A program made the position numbers and the translations under genes. Shown in pieces: positions 19,403 through 28,755 of a stretch of 50,014 nt of DNA; positions within the stretch are counted from its first letter, which is position 1; the number at the start of each line of letters is the position of its first letter. The notes below the pieces were generated by a model. That model saw only the letters and a list, made by a program, of their open reading frames with translations, was not told the DNA's origin and searched no databases. Source of the stretch: Sulfuricurvum sp. (GTDB taxonomy: Bacteria; Campylobacterota; Campylobacteria; Campylobacterales; Sulfurimonadaceae); assembly GCF_028710345.1 (NCBI RefSeq), contig NZ_JAQTUH010000011.1, positions 1 through 50,014 on the forward strand. The letters are read 5' to 3'.

Positions 19403-22198
19403 ATGCGATTAATTAATCATTGTTATAGTGATCACGAACATTTATCTTCATTTATCGAAACCGATATCCACTCCGACAAAACTATTTTTATTCAGATTTT
19501 TAGTGGAACCATGGATCTATTGATCATACAGTCGGTACTTGATTTATTGCACACCAAACTTCCTCAGGCTGTCATTATCGGTGCAACCACTGCGGGTGAG
19601 ATTATGGATGGTATCATGAGTTCTAATGAAATTGTGATTGCATTTTCACTGTTTGATGCGACCGATGTTTCGAGTTATTATTTTAATCATTCTAATTATG
19701 AGTGCGGTCTCCGTGTCGCCAAAGAGATAGTGAATGAGCGTACAAAGGCATGTATTGTACTGAGTGAAGGGCTTAAAAGCGATTCCGAATCATTTTTAAA
19801 TGGCTTTACATCGGTACGCAATGATGTAATGATTGCCGGGGGAAATGCGGGGGATGACCTAAAATTTAGTCATACCTATATTATGAAGGATAATATTATC
19901 TATGATGAGGGGGTTGTTGTCGTTGTTTTAGAGAGCGATGTCCTTAAAGTTCATAACGCCTATTCGCTCAACTGGACATCAGTCGGTAAAGAGATGACGG
20001 TGACCAAAGCAGATAAAAATATTGTATACGAGATAGATAATCGTCCTGTTTTAGAAGTGTATAAACATTATCTAGGGTCTGAAGTATTTAAGCGGGGGAC
20101 GACTAATACGATTGAATTCCCACTCATTAAAATAAAAGACGGTATCCGTATTGCACGAGATGTTATTGCCAAAACTGACGATGATGCGTTTATCTATGCA
20201 GGTCATTTTAGTCTCGGTGAAAAAGTCCGTTTTGCTATCGGTAATGTCGATGAGATATTAGATCATGCGGTAGATGTCCGTGATAAGATAGCTTCTGCTC
20301 CCGTAGAAGCTACCTATATCTACTCTTGTTCGGTACGAAAACTTTTTTTTAAAGAACAGCTCAATTACGAATTCGGTCTTATCAATGATTTAGCCCCAAC
20401 GGCAGGATTTTTTACGTTTGGAGAGTTTTTTCACTCTCCATTGGGTAATCAACTCCTCAATATTACCACCACAACCCTCTCTTTGAGTGAAAATTCTGTT
20501 TTAGCTACTGAAGATTCCAAACAACGAGACCTAATCGAGCATCGTAATACAATGTTAAAATCTTTGACCCATTTGGTCAATGTAACGCAACACGAATTGG
20601 ATGACAATATCCGATTTTTGGATCAATACAAAATGGTGTTGGATGAGAGTTCGGTTGTCTCCAAAACAGATGCTCAAGGAGTGATAACTTATGTGAATGA
20701 TGCGTTTTGCGAAGTTTCCGGTTTTTCAAGAGAAGAACTTATCGGTAAAAATCATAATATGGTACGTCATCCTGATACTTCACCTGAACTTTTTAAAGAC
20801 CTTTGGGGGACGATACAAAGTGGGAAAATTTGGAAGGAAACGTTTAAAAATCTCTCTAAAAGAGGGGAGACCTACCATGTTAAAACGGTTATAGCGCCTA
20901 TCTTTGATGATGAGGGGATGATTGTTGAGTATATTGCCGCGCGTGTCAATGTTACTGAATTAGTCACAAAAGAGCAAATTATTCAACGTCAACTTCAAGA
21001 TACCTTGAGTGGGCTAAAAAATCGGACCGCTTTGTTAAATGATTTAGAAGAGTACGAGGGTAACGATGTCTCTTTAGTATTAATTAATATTGACCGTTTT
21101 TCAAATATTAATGACTATTTTGGTTACGAGGTAGGCGATTTGCTTCTAAAATCGTTTGCGAACCGCTTGCGTGATACGGTACTGCATGAGTATGTTTATC
21201 GTATCAGCGGAGATGAATTTGCGATTATTTGCAAAGATCGTATTTTTAACGACGAACTTCGAGATCACGTTATCGAACACCTCGATAAACTTGAAAATTT
21301 CAAATATTTTGTGTCAGGTTATGAGCACACCCTTAATGTCACCTGCGGTGTAGCACATGCTATCTATTCTGATGTCTATAATCTCGCCCATATGGCACTC
21401 AAAGAGGCAAAAGAACAACGCTCTAAATTGATTTTTTTTAATGATAATACCGAATTAAGTGAAAAAAATCGTAATAATATATGGATGATTTCAAAAATAA
21501 AATCGGCAATCGAAGAGGATCGTATCATTCCCTATTTTCAAGGAATTTTAGATCACAACACCCACACAATAACTAAATTTGAAGCACTTATCCGTTTGAT
21601 AGAAAAAGACGGTACGGTATTAAACCCGTTTTGGTTTTTGGAGCATGCCAAAAAATCAAAACTCTATAACAAACTCACCCAAATTATGATCAAAAAAACG
21701 TTTGCTGCTTTTGAAAATAATGGGTATGAATTTTCACTCAATCTTACTTTGCAAGATATAACCAATGATGAGACACGAAGTTTCTTGTATGAAACGTTGG
21801 AGCACTCATCGGCATCAAACCGTGCCGTCTTTGAAATCGTTGAATCTGAGGGGATTGAGAATTTTGAAGAGGTAGCTGAATTTATCAAAGCGGTCAAAGC
21901 GTATGGATGCAAAATCGCTATTGATGATTTTGGTACAGGGTATTCAAATTTTAGCTATTTGAGTAAACTGGATATCGATTACATAAAAATAGACGGCTCT
22001 TTAATCAAAAACATTACAAAAGATGACGATCATCTCCTCACTGTAGAGAGTATATTATTTTATTCTCAAAGAAAAAAGATACAAACGATTGCCGAATTTG
22101 TCGAAAATAAAGAGATATATTTAACCCTCGTAAGCCTCGGTGTTGATTTCTCACAAGGGTTTCTATTTGCGACACCGCAACCGACAATCGAAGGGTAA
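19403..22198 (+). CDS. FIST-PAS-GGDEF-EAL signalling protein
   Basis: A 931-residue cytoplasmic protein for cyclic-di-GMP control. Residues 1-370 are FIST sensory domains (IGATTAGEIMDG, AGGNAGDDLKFSHTYI, APTAGFFTFGEF), which are thought to bind small ligands such as amino acids. About 405-520 is an Aer-type PAS (GKNHNMVRHPDTSPELF). The GGDEF domain (about 535-670) has SGDEF near residue 601. The EAL domain (690-928) keeps its catalytic set: EALIR, IDDFGTGYS, KIDGS, AEFVEN and QGF. A phosphodiesterase with possible synthase activity is likely. AGGGGG precedes the ATG. It stands alone, divergent from the NifX-like gene and directly before nifB, and has no nif motif. Confidence 0.92.
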   Translation: MRLINHCYSDHEHLSSFIETDIHSDKTIFIQIFSGTMDLLIIQSVLDLLHTKLPQAVIIGATTAGEIMDGIMSSNEIVIAFSLFDATDVSSYYFNHSNYECGLRVAKEIVNERTKACIVLSEGLKSDSESFLNGFTSVRNDVMIAGGNAGDDLKFSHTYIMKDNIIYDEGVVVVVLESDVLKVHNAYSLNWTSVGKEMTVTKADKNIVYEIDNRPVLEVYKHYLGSEVFKRGTTNTIEFPLIKIKDGIRIARDVIAKTDDDAFIYAGHFSLGEKVRFAIGNVDEILDHAVDVRDKIASAPVEATYIYSCSVRKLFFKEQLNYEFGLINDLAPTAGFFTFGEFFHSPLGNQLLNITTTTLSLSENSVLATEDSKQRDLIEHRNTMLKSLTHLVNVTQHELDDNIRFLDQYKMVLDESSVVSKTDAQGVITYVNDAFCEVSGFSREELIGKNHNMVRHPDTSPELFKDLWGTIQSGKIWKETFKNLSKRGETYHVKTVIAPIFDDEGMIVEYIAARVNVTELVTKEQIIQRQLQDTLSGLKNRTALLNDLEEYEGNDVSLVLINIDRFSNINDYFGYEVGDLLLKSFANRLRDTVLHEYVYRISGDEFAIICKDRIFNDELRDHVIEHLDKLENFKYFVSGYEHTLNVTCGVAHAIYSDVYNLAHMALKEAKEQRSKLIFFNDNTELSEKNRNNIWMISKIKSAIEEDRIIPYFQGILDHNTHTITKFEALIRLIEKDGTVLNPFWFLEHAKKSKLYNKLTQIMIKKTFAAFENNGYEFSLNLTLQDITNDETRSFLYETLEHSSASNRAVFEIVESEGIENFEEVAEFIKAVKAYGCKIAIDDFGTGYSNFSYLSKLDIDYIKIDGSLIKNITKDDDHLLTVESILFYSQRKKIQTIAEFVENKEIYLTLVSLGVDFSQGFLFATPQPTIEG

Positions 22199-22267
22199 TC
22201 ATTCTACTCTTCGGTTGTAACTCCTACAAAAACGTCACACTTTGTTGAACTCTCCTTTTCAAACCCT

Positions 22268-22284
22268 TAGAACACACATTGCAT
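22268..22284 (+). promoter_or_regulatory. Shared nif promoter motif before nifB
   Basis: TAGAAC-ACACA-TTGCAT, ending 71 bp before the nifB ATG. Identical to the nifH site in both conserved blocks. A TTGGCACC further down (22315) looks like a -24 element but has the wrong spacing to a -12 GC. Confidence 0.65.
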
Positions 22285-22355
22285 AACTCCCTGTAGAGAA
22301 ATGATTGGCACCGGATGAGGCAAGATCATTTGAATACACATATTAGGAGAATCTT

Positions 22356-23771
22356 ATGAGTTGTTCCTCAAGCGGAAATGAATCTTTTATGCCCGAAGAT
22401 ATTCAAGCGAAGATACACAATCATCCATGTTATTCAGAGGGTGCACATCACCATTATGCACGTATTCACGTAGCGGTTGCCCCAGCGTGTAATATCCAAT
22501 GTAACTACTGTAACCGCAAATACGACTGTTCAAACGAAAGCCGTCCGGGGGTTACGTCTGAGCGTCTTAGCCCTGAAGAAGCGGCGAAAAAAGTGCTTCT
22601 CGTCGGTGGTGAAGTACAACGTATGAGTGTACTCGGTATCGCAGGTCCGGGAGATGCGTTGGCGAATCCTAAAAAGACATTTGAGACATTCGGAATGGTG
22701 CGCGAGTTCGCACCCGATTTAAAACTGTGTCTCTCAACCAACGGTTTGGAATTGCCAAACTTTATCGATGAGATGGTGGAATACAACATCGATCATATCA
22801 CCGTAACTATTAACAGTGTTGATGAAACGGGAGAAATTGGAAGTCAAATATATCCATGGATTTTCCATAATAACAAACGTATTTATGGGAAAGAAGCGGC
22901 ACAAATCCTCCTCGAAAACCAACTCGAAGGGATGAAGAAATGTGTTGAAAAAGGGATTTTAATCAAAGCAAATTCTGTTTTAATCCCAGGTATCAACGAT
23001 AAACATCTTCAAGAAGTTTCCAAAAAACTTAAAGAAATTGGTGTATTTTTGCACAATATCATGCCGATACTTTCTGAACCTGAATTTGGAACTGCTTTTG
23101 CCCTTGCAGGTGTACCGAGTGCTACAGATCAGCAACAAATGGAAGTACAAGAAGCGTGCGGAATGGATATGAAGCTCATGCAACATTGTCGTCAATGCCG
23201 CGCGGATGCAGTTGGACTTATCGGTGAAGACCGTGGTGCAGAGTTTACGAAAGATACTTTTGCAGGGCTAAGTTTCGAAGAGCTACAAATCAAATACGAT
23301 CTCGAAGCACGTCAAGCAGCGCAAGCGAAAATCGAAGAGTTCCGTTTCTTTTTAGATCGTGCCAATGATCGTGTTCGCAAAGAGAAAGAAGAACTTAGCT
23401 CTACAGGTGTAACAATCCTCGTAGCGGTGACGACAGCGGGTGAGGGGATGATTAACATGCACTTCGGTAGTGTTAAAGAGTTCTTGATTTACGAAGCAGG
23501 GGATAAAGGTATCCGTTTTATCCATCACCGTAAAGTTGATACTGAGTATTGTGCGGGGCCAGATGGGACAAATCCTCTCGCTCCGATTCTGGAAAAGCTC
23601 AAAGACGTACAGTTGGTACTCACCGCAAAAATCGGTGGATGTCCGCAAGATGATCTCAAAGCAGCGGGTATCGTAGCTGATCAAAGCTATGCGTATGAGC
23701 CTATCGAGATTTCGGTACTCAAAGCGTCACGTAAATATTTCGGCATGGATGAAAACGCGGAAGTTAACTAA
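22356..23771 (+). CDS. nifB: Nitrogenase cofactor biosynthesis protein NifB
   Basis: A 471-residue radical SAM enzyme that joins two [4Fe-4S] units with a central carbide to make NifB-co, the core of FeMo-co. The radical SAM cluster motif is CNIQCNYC (Cys45, Cys49, Cys52). It is preceded by the HHHYARIHVAVAPAC stretch typical of NifB. Residues up to about 330 form the SAM barrel, with CRQCRADAVGLIGED near its end. From about residue 348 (GVTILVAVTTAGEGMINMHF) a NifX-like cofactor-carrier domain is fused. The ATG has AGGAG upstream. nifV follows after a palindromic repeat and is probably on the same transcript. Confidence 0.97.
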   Translation: MSCSSSGNESFMPEDIQAKIHNHPCYSEGAHHHYARIHVAVAPACNIQCNYCNRKYDCSNESRPGVTSERLSPEEAAKKVLLVGGEVQRMSVLGIAGPGDALANPKKTFETFGMVREFAPDLKLCLSTNGLELPNFIDEMVEYNIDHITVTINSVDETGEIGSQIYPWIFHNNKRIYGKEAAQILLENQLEGMKKCVEKGILIKANSVLIPGINDKHLQEVSKKLKEIGVFLHNIMPILSEPEFGTAFALAGVPSATDQQQMEVQEACGMDMKLMQHCRQCRADAVGLIGEDRGAEFTKDTFAGLSFEELQIKYDLEARQAAQAKIEEFRFFLDRANDRVRKEKEELSSTGVTILVAVTTAGEGMINMHFGSVKEFLIYEAGDKGIRFIHHRKVDTEYCAGPDGTNPLAPILEKLKDVQLVLTAKIGGCPQDDLKAAGIVADQSYAYEPIEISVLKASRKYFGMDENAEVN

Positions 23772-23797
23772 CGGATTGTTATCCTGTGGCTCTTTCT

Positions 23798-23855
23798 GTC
23801 ATCCCGAACTCGATTCGGGATCTAAATCGAGATGCTGAATCAAGTTCAGCATGAC
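23798..23855. repeat. Palindromic repeat between nifB and nifV
   Basis: GTCATCCCGAACTCGATTCG to CAAGTTCAGCATGAC: the ends GTCAT/ATGAC are shared with the repeats at 1040 and 31881, while the inside has two stems (ATCCCGA/TCGGGAT and GCTGAA/TTCAGC). It has no T-run and may modulate message stability between the two genes. Confidence 0.7.
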
Positions 23856-23895
23856 ATACGTTGCTACTGTCGAATGACAAGAGAAGGAAAAAGTT

Positions 23896-25011
23896 ATGGC
23901 ACTCATCAACGATACAACTTTGCGCGACGGGGAACAAGCTCCTTACGTTGCGTTCAATACTGAAGAAAAAATCCGTATCGCTACATTACTCGATGCATGC
24001 GGTGCGGATGAACTCGAAATCGGTATCGCCGCGATGGGTGTCAAAGAGCGTGACGATATTAAAACGCTCCTCTCTTTAGGTCTTAATGCACGGATGATGA
24101 CGTGGAATCGGATGAAGATGGAAGATCTCGATGCGTCACTCTCATGCGGGGTAAAGGCGGTCGATCTCTCTATACCTATTTCTGATATTTTAATCGATGT
24201 AAAATTCGGCGGCTCTAAAACGAAAGTACTCAGTGAACTTGAAAAGGTTGTCTCTACGGCAACACGTGAGGGACTATTTGTCTGTATCGGCGGGGAAGAC
24301 AGCTCACGCGGAAGCCATGCGTTTATCCGTGATGTGATGACATTAGCCCGTGAGTGTGGAGCAGGGCGGTTTCGCTATTGTGATACAATCGGTATTATGA
24401 CTCCGACACAAACCTACAACGAAATCAAATCATTATATGAGCTTAATCTCCTCCCTATCGAAATGCACACCCATAATGATTTTGGTCTTGCTAATGCTAA
24501 CGCACTCAGTGGAATCGATGCAGGGGCGATTAGTATGAATACCACTGTCATAGGATTGGGAGAACGGGCTGGAAATGCGTCGTTTGAGCAGATATTGATG
24601 GCACTAAAACATCTCTATGGTGAACCACGTATCATCAACCCTCTCACTATCCGCAGTTTGGTTCATACGGTAGCGAGTGCGGCAAATATGTCCCTCTCCT
24701 CCAATGCCCCTGTCGTGGGTGAGCGAATATTCGCCCACGAGAGCGGCATACACGCGAGCGGAATGATGAAAGATTCTCATGCCTATGAGCCATACGAAGC
24801 ATCTGAAGTGGGGTTAGAGAGCTCATTCCCTATCGGTAAACACTCAGGAAGTGCGACGATACGGTACCATCTCTCCCGTATGGGAATTAGTGCTGATAAT
24901 ACAATTTTGTCGGATTTGTTGCCAAAAATACGTGAAATCGTCACTTCCCGTAAACGGGTTTTGGACTCAATAGAACTCAAATCTCTCTATCAGGAAGCAT
25001 TATGTTTATAG
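23896..25011 (+). CDS. nifV: Homocitrate synthase NifV
   Basis: A 371-residue enzyme of the DRE-TIM family condensing acetyl-CoA and 2-oxoglutarate to homocitrate, the organic ligand of FeMo-co. DTTLRDGEQAPYVAF (residues 6-20) gives the metal and substrate residues, HTHNDFGLANANAL near 197 the metal histidines, and GLGERAGNASFEQ and AHESGIHASGM the remaining family motifs. Length fits NifV (about 370-385) rather than the 500-residue isopropylmalate synthases, which carry a regulatory domain. AGAAGGAA lies before the ATG. The following GNAT gene overlaps its end by 10 bp. Confidence 0.95.
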   Translation: MALINDTTLRDGEQAPYVAFNTEEKIRIATLLDACGADELEIGIAAMGVKERDDIKTLLSLGLNARMMTWNRMKMEDLDASLSCGVKAVDLSIPISDILIDVKFGGSKTKVLSELEKVVSTATREGLFVCIGGEDSSRGSHAFIRDVMTLARECGAGRFRYCDTIGIMTPTQTYNEIKSLYELNLLPIEMHTHNDFGLANANALSGIDAGAISMNTTVIGLGERAGNASFEQILMALKHLYGEPRIINPLTIRSLVHTVASAANMSLSSNAPVVGERIFAHESGIHASGMMKDSHAYEPYEASEVGLESSFPIGKHSGSATIRYHLSRMGISADNTILSDLLPKIREIVTSRKRVLDSIELKSLYQEALCL

Positions 25012-25829
25012 GGTGGCTCAAGTTCGGTGATGTAGCGGATTTAACAAAAATAGCTGAAGATGTCGGCTGGCTTCTTGATGGATACCATGTCAAACTAATG
25101 ATGATGCACTCACCCCATCTGTGTTATGGCGCGTATGAGGATGGAGAATTAGTAGGTGCGGTGATGGCGGCTGAGTTCGAAACATCGGCTATGATTAAAT
25201 ATTTTATGGTGAAACCTACTCATCAAAAGCAAGGAATCGGTAAACGTCTTTTTGCTACGTTATTTGGTGTACTCAAAGAAGAACATCCCTCCCTCTATCT
25301 CCATGCTAATCCGGCATTAGAATCTTTTTTCCAAGGATATGGATTTACAAGCATCATGGAAGTAGGACGATATCTCAACGTCGGTAAAGTTCCGCCGTTT
25401 AGTTTTACCAATGCTCAAGCCAAAGAGCTTGACAGTGGAAATTTTGATGCAACCATCCGTAAAATTGATTATGAGACATTCGGTGAAGATCGTATGGAGT
25501 TTATGATGGATGAGATGGAGAGAAACAGCTCGCTCAAATTTGCCCTCCCCAATGGGTTTCAACACTCCAGTGTTATTAATTCTCGTGGTGTCTATTTAGG
25601 ACCTTGGCAATGCCGCGAGGGTTTTGAAGAAGAATCAGAGAAGATGATGCAAGGGGTATTGTATTTCAGAGGTCTCAAAAAAGTGCTTGCCGATATCCCT
25701 ATGGATAATAAAAATGCGGTAGCATTGTTTGAAAAATACCATTTTCAACAAAAAGGTATTTTTATCCATATGTGCTACGGTGAACCACGAAATATCAAGT
25801 TTGAGAATATCTATGCATTTTCATTGTGA
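25002..25829 (+). CDS. GNAT family N-acetyltransferase linked to nifV
   Basis: A 275-residue protein with an N-terminal GNAT domain: KYFMVKPTHQKQGIGKRLFA (about residues 66-85) is the acetyl-CoA loop Q-x-x-G-x-G/K, followed by LHANPALESFFQGYGF. The C-terminal half (GPWQCREGFEEESEKMM, FRGLKKVLADIPMDNKNAVALFEKYHF) looks like a second, degenerate GNAT copy. The gene starts inside nifV, so the two are translated together and it is likely part of nitrogen fixation. The substrate is unknown. Confidence 0.85.
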   Translation: MFIGWLKFGDVADLTKIAEDVGWLLDGYHVKLMMMHSPHLCYGAYEDGELVGAVMAAEFETSAMIKYFMVKPTHQKQGIGKRLFATLFGVLKEEHPSLYLHANPALESFFQGYGFTSIMEVGRYLNVGKVPPFSFTNAQAKELDSGNFDATIRKIDYETFGEDRMEFMMDEMERNSSLKFALPNGFQHSSVINSRGVYLGPWQCREGFEEESEKMMQGVLYFRGLKKVLADIPMDNKNAVALFEKYHFQQKGIFIHMCYGEPRNIKFENIYAFSL

Positions 25830-25865
25830 ATACTATATGCATTTAAAACTAAAAAAGGATGTACT

Positions 25866-26063
25866 ATGTCAGGAATGAGCGAAGCAGATCACAAAAAAGA
25901 GTTAGCAAAACTCAAACGTTTGGCGGTAGAAGTTGCCTCTGAAATTCACGATATTGTTGAAGATACCGTTTGGACTAACCACGTCAAAATGCCCGAATTG
26001 GCTGCAAAATTGTACGATGCGGTTGAAAAAGCCAATGCGTATAAAGAAGAGCACTCCCTCTAA
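25866..26063 (+). CDS. CCE_0567-type small nif metalloprotein (DUF683-like)
   Basis: A 65-residue helical protein. The pattern of two helices joined by a short turn (HKKELAKLKRLAVEVASEIHDIVEDTVWTNHVKMPELAAK) fits the small CCE_0567/DUF683 family that is found almost only in nif clusters, often next to nifX. His and Glu residues in the first helix (SEIHDIVED) could bind metal. AAAGGA precedes the ATG. It is 10 bp from the next small gene and 36 bp after the GNAT gene, in one run from nifV. Confidence 0.7.
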   Translation: MSGMSEADHKKELAKLKRLAVEVASEIHDIVEDTVWTNHVKMPELAAKLYDAVEKANAYKEEHSL

Positions 26064-26073
26064 AGGGTGAATC

Positions 26074-26352
26074 ATGGCAACCAAAGAAGAAATCCTTGCA
26101 TTGGAAGTGTGTGAATGTGGATGCAAAAACGTTGCCGATGCTATCAAAATCTTCCAAGAGACCTCCCTCCCTTATAAAAAAGCGAAAAAACTGGTAACCG
26201 AATGTGATAAGACTTGTTGCCGTGCAGCGTTAATCCGTGTATTTGATATGGCGTATACGGGGCAATTTGATTACGATGAAATAGAACGTTTGATTCAGCT
26301 GCGTCACGATAAACTCGGTGAAATGTTCGAGAGAATGAAAAGTGGCAGATAG
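26074..26352 (+). CDS. Small cysteine-rich protein, possibly BFD-like [2Fe-2S]
   Basis: A 92-residue protein with six cysteines in two groups: Cys13, Cys15, Cys17 (VCECGCKNV) and Cys44, Cys48, Cys49 (TECDKTCC). The spacing and surrounding helices recall the bacterioferritin-associated ferredoxin fold, which binds a [2Fe-2S] cluster, but I am not sure of the family. It follows the CCE_0567-like gene by 10 bp and would be made with nifV; a role in iron or electron supply to nitrogenase assembly is inference. Confidence 0.65.
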   Translation: MATKEEILALEVCECGCKNVADAIKIFQETSLPYKKAKKLVTECDKTCCRAALIRVFDMAYTGQFDYDEIERLIQLRHDKLGEMFERMKSGR

Positions 26353-26425
26353 TATTAAAATACGTAAAGCGCAGTTACACAAACCTTTTGGAATTGAGAT
26401 GAGCCAGAATGGGGTTGATGCATAA
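26342..26425 (+). CDS. Possible 27-aa peptide or gene remnant
   Basis: A GTG-started frame of 27 codons overlaps the end of the cysteine-rich gene and reads ADSIKIRKAQLHKPFGIEM then SQNGVDA. The composition looks protein-like, but there is no clear ribosome binding site and it stops 3 bp before the convergent CZB-like gene. It may be a truncated nif-associated gene or chance. Confidence 0.25.
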   Translation: MADSIKIRKAQLHKPFGIEMSQNGVDA

Positions 26426-26428
26426 ACA

Positions 26429-26995
26429 TTAGCCCCTTCCGCGTGCTCCATAAAAATAAGCTTTCTCTTCATCATCATTTTTAGTAGGTTCTTGAATACT
26501 ATTGTTCACCGGTTGAGATGATTTTTCATCCATTACACTGCCATAACTCAAAAATTTATCATTCTCCATACTCATTAATTGGGCTTCAAAAATACGGATT
26601 TTGTTTTTGAGTTGATCAGAGAGGATCACAATCTCTTCATAGTAGCGGTGTGCCAGTTCCATCTCATGAGAACTCACACGGGGCTGTTTACCAAAAAGCT
26701 CACCGATTAGATTATTTTTTCTCTTATTAAAAATGGAATATATTTTAGTATAAAAATCATGACACGAAATGAACTTTATCTCTATCTCTTCCACTACCAT
26801 ACGACTTGTCCCCATGGAGAAGAGCATTGCTTCATTGTAGTACCATTTTCCAAAATCGGATCCGATAGCATCTAAATTGATTTGTTTAATATCAACATCG
26901 ATTCCTGATACTAAGAGTTTGATTGCATTGACCCATCGGATATGAGCCGTTCGTGCTTGATGCAAGTTATGAATAAATTTTTCTTTCGGTGTCAT
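26429..26995 (-). CDS. CZB-like domain protein with missing zinc ligands
   Basis: A 188-residue soluble protein. The order HIRWVNAIKLLVSG, then SDFGKWYYNEAM, then ISCHDFYTKIYSIF matches the chemoreceptor zinc-binding (CZB) domain. In CZB the ligands are an N-terminal His, the Cys of CxLGKW and two His in PHxxVH; here the Cys position is Ser and the last His is Thr, so zinc binding is probably lost or altered. The rest is a coiled helix and a polar tail. It is convergent with the nif run and divergent from nifH, with 354 bp between. It could be a stand-alone signalling domain acting on diguanylate cyclases or chemotaxis. Confidence 0.65.
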   Translation of the reverse strand: MTPKEKFIHNLHQARTAHIRWVNAIKLLVSGIDVDIKQINLDAIGSDFGKWYYNEAMLFSMGTSRMVVEEIEIKFISCHDFYTKIYSIFNKRKNNLIGELFGKQPRVSSHEMELAHRYYEEIVILSDQLKNKIRIFEAQLMSMENDKFLSYGSVMDEKSSQPVNNSIQEPTKNDDEEKAYFYGARGRG

Positions 26996-27196
26996 AGCAT
27001 CCCCTTTTTTGAAAGTTTAACAGATGGATATAATAGTTAATCACTCAAATAGCTTATTTTTTAAGCAACTAATTTAAAATTGAACACAATTATGCTCTAT
27101 ATATCATTATATCAAAATTAATATAACGATAATGACCTTTTTGTCCATTTTCATTATATAAGAGAATAAAAAAATCAGATTCATTACACTATGTTG

Positions 27197-27258
27197 TCAG
27201 CAAAACAATAATTTACACCTCTGCAAAACGTATTCCTACAAATTTGTCTGCAAAACGT
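27197..27258 (+). repeat. Three direct repeats TCWGCAAAACR upstream of nifH
   Basis: TCAGCAAAACA (27197), TCTGCAAAACGT (27220) and TCTGCAAAACGT (27247), spaced 23 and 27 bp apart and lying 40-100 bp before the -24 block. The placement suggests binding of an activator or repressor. A looser copy, CTACAAAAACGTCA, is upstream of nifB. Confidence 0.5.
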
Positions 27259-27298
27259 CATTTTGTCATTCTATAGGCTCAAATGTCGTAAAAATCTA

Positions 27299-27315
27299 TA
27301 GAACATCCTTTGCAT
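27299..27315 (+). promoter_or_regulatory. Shared nif promoter motif before nifH
   Basis: TAGAAC-ATCCT-TTGCAT, ending 34 bp before the ATG. Same conserved blocks as nifB. Confidence 0.65.
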
Positions 27316-27340
27316 CTATCTCGGTGAAGTTCAAAAATAA

Positions 27341-28267
<927 letters not shown>

Positions 28268-28287
28268 TCCAATTAGTTACCCCGGAG

Positions 28288-28307
28288 GTTCCTCTTTGGA
28301 GGGATCT
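28288..28307 (+). other. Stem-loop after nifH
   Basis: GGTTCCTC-TTTG-GAGGGATC folds into an 8-bp stem with two G-U pairs. No T-run follows, so it is more likely a message-stabilising or processing hairpin than a full terminator; such a structure would keep nifH message above nifDK. Confidence 0.45.
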
Positions 28308-28381
28308 TCAATGGCCGTCATGAGAATGACAAATAACATCTTGTTAATAATGAAAAGAAAACAACAGAAAAAGGAGATTAG

Positions 28382-28741
28382 ATGTTTGTATTAGGTTTTC
28401 ACTTCCCAGCTTCAATGGGGAATACAGTTCCAGATGAAATGGTTGCAGAAAAAATTGCCGGTGTTGATATCAGTGACGTTAAAGAGATCAAATTGTTGAT
28501 GGGTACAAAAGATAAAGATAAAGTTTGGTTGAGCTATACCAACAAAGATACATTTTTGTTCCGTGCTATGGTTCACTACTTCAAAGAAGAGAACCCAGAA
28601 AAAGCTCAAAAATACATGATCTACATGAACCGTTACCAAATGTCTGAAATCTCTAAACGTGTAGATGCAGCAGATGATGAAACAATGAAATTGTGTCACA
28701 ACCTTGATAGTATGGAACAATTCCGTATCGAAGTCGCGTAA
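28382..28741 (+). CDS. Unknown 119-aa protein encoded between nifH and nifD
   Basis: I do not recognise this family. It has a strong ribosome binding site (AAGGAG) and is 14 bp from nifD, so it is surely translated and made with nitrogenase. The protein is soluble, mixed alpha/beta at the start ([20 protein letters not shown]) and helical later ([38 protein letters not shown]). It has a single cysteine (KLCHNLD), so it is not an obvious cluster carrier. NifHDK genes are usually adjacent; an extra gene here could be an assembly chaperone or a regulator of NifH/NifDK contact. This is inference. Confidence 0.85.
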   Translation: MFVLGFHFPASMGNTVPDEMVAEKIAGVDISDVKEIKLLMGTKDKDKVWLSYTNKDTFLFRAMVHYFKEENPEKAQKYMIYMNRYQMSEISKRVDAADDETMKLCHNLDSMEQFRIEVA

Positions 28742-28755
28742 GGAAGGGGTGTATT

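Noticed and set aside
22315..22335. TTGGCACCGGATGAGGCAA as a classical sigma-54 site before nifB
   Set aside because: The GG to GC distance is one base too long, and the site 30 bp upstream fits the pattern of the other nif genes better.
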